Below, piece by piece: positions 63,671 through 64,000 of a stretch of DNA of 64,000 nucleotides (positions within the stretch are counted from its first letter, which is position 1; each line of letters starts with the position of its first letter). The notes below the pieces were generated by a model. The model was not told where the DNA came from. It worked only from the letters and a program-made list of their open reading frames with translations, and ran no database searches. Origin of the DNA: Cribrihabitans marinus (lineage in GTDB: Bacteria > Pseudomonadota > Alphaproteobacteria > Rhodobacterales > Rhodobacteraceae). Location of the stretch: NCBI RefSeq assembly GCF_900109035.1, contig NZ_FNYD01000008.1, positions 124,001 to 188,000 of the forward strand, read 5' to 3'. The position numbers were made by a program, and so were the translations under genes.

Positions 63671-63806
63671 CGCAACACCACCGTGACGGTGCGGTCAAGC
63701 GGCCTTAACCGCCGCTGCTTACCCATTCCCAATGTCCGGGTGCGGCCCGGGCCCGGCTTGCACACGTCCGGATCGACAGGTCCGGGCGATTGGGAAAGGG
63801 ATCTTT

Positions 63807-64000
63807 ATGAACAAGGCAATCACCGACGGCATCGAGTTCATGCCGCGCGCCTTCGAGCATGGCCTGGACAGGTGGTCGAGCGGCGACGGCACGCCCGGCT
63901 CGGAGACCTATGACGGCGCGTTCAACGCAGCTTTCGTGCCCGCGGATGCCGATTTCGGCGGCTGTCTGGAATTGCAGAAATCCGACACGGTGCAAAAGCT
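63807..64000 (+). CDS. N-terminus of a probable large beta-helix/pectate-lyase-like protein (partial)
   Basis: 64 codons to the right edge. The start MNKAITDGIEFMPRAFEHGL, then WSSGDGTPGSETYDGAFNAA, looks like the N-terminus of large exported or phage-tail-like right-handed beta-helix proteins of Rhodobacterales. No signal peptide is seen. The function is not established from this fragment. GGGAAAGGG precedes the ATG. Confidence 0.6.
   Translation, partial: MNKAITDGIEFMPRAFEHGLDRWSSGDGTPGSETYDGAFNAAFVPADADFGGCLELQKSDTVQK

Overview
The window is ordinary chromosome of a GC-rich alphaproteobacterium, most likely a marine member of the Rhodobacterales (Roseobacter group). The evidence is the protein families and their order: murJ-glnD, rpoH2-ChaN, mreBCD-mrdA-rodA, a class I lysyl-tRNA synthetase, an iron-sulfur photolyase, several families typical of this order, and strong G/C-ending codon use. 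Genes are tightly packed, with many ATGA or GTGA stop/start overlaps. No rRNA, tRNA, CRISPR array or prophage was seen.

Layout. 1-8.8 kb: end of murJ, glnD, an LppC/LpoA-like lipoprotein, divergent rsmI-yraN, gshB, comM and a GST. 8.8-16.6 kb: cobalamin genes (phosphatase plus cobU) divergent from rpoH2-ChaN, then coaBC, dut, a MoeB-like protein and an M3 peptidase. 16.7-23.3 kb: the rod-shape operon mreB-mreC-mreD-mrdA-rodA with a trailing 2-hydroxyacid dehydrogenase. 23.4-29.4 kb: rlmJ, leuA behind a leucine-rich leader peptide, an SDR, a (6-4)-type photolyase and a desaturase. 29.5-38.4 kb: an exported MORN-repeat protein, nadE, a truncated haemoglobin coupled to a 51-residue membrane peptide, a zincin, an MBL-fold protein, gltX and a GGCT-like protein. 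38.5-43.5 kb: an NsrR-like regulator behind an FNR-type box, a YbbA/YbbP-type ABC pair with tesA, and a SRAP protein lacking its catalytic cysteine.

43.5-46.3 kb is the one clear foreign island. It is a complete IS1595-type element with 24-bp terminal inverted repeats and an 8-bp target duplication. It carries a small ORF and a predicted DGAHR/HNH nuclease as cargo. It sits in the U-tract of the groEL terminator, with the cargo in the same direction as groESL.

46.4-64 kb: groESL with a CIRCE operator, a DUF2161 protein, family II pyrophosphatase, flavodoxin, HAD and MaoC proteins, two cold-shock proteins, an L,D-transpeptidase pair, a thioesterase, a REP-associated tyrosine transposase (RAYT) with REP palindromes in and next to its gene, ettA, an outer-membrane barrel, nadD, dacB, a TerB protein, lysS, a DUF4864 protein and the start of a further gene.

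Themes. Envelope growth is well represented (murJ, LpoA-like, mre/mrd/rod, dacB, L,D-transpeptidase), as are stress and nitric-oxide responses (rpoH2, groESL, photolyase, truncated globin, NsrR). The most interesting items are the nuclease-carrying insertion element behind groESL, the RAYT/REP system that supplies stop codons to host genes, the Cys-less SRAP protein, and the candidate NO-responsive globin/membrane-peptide pair.
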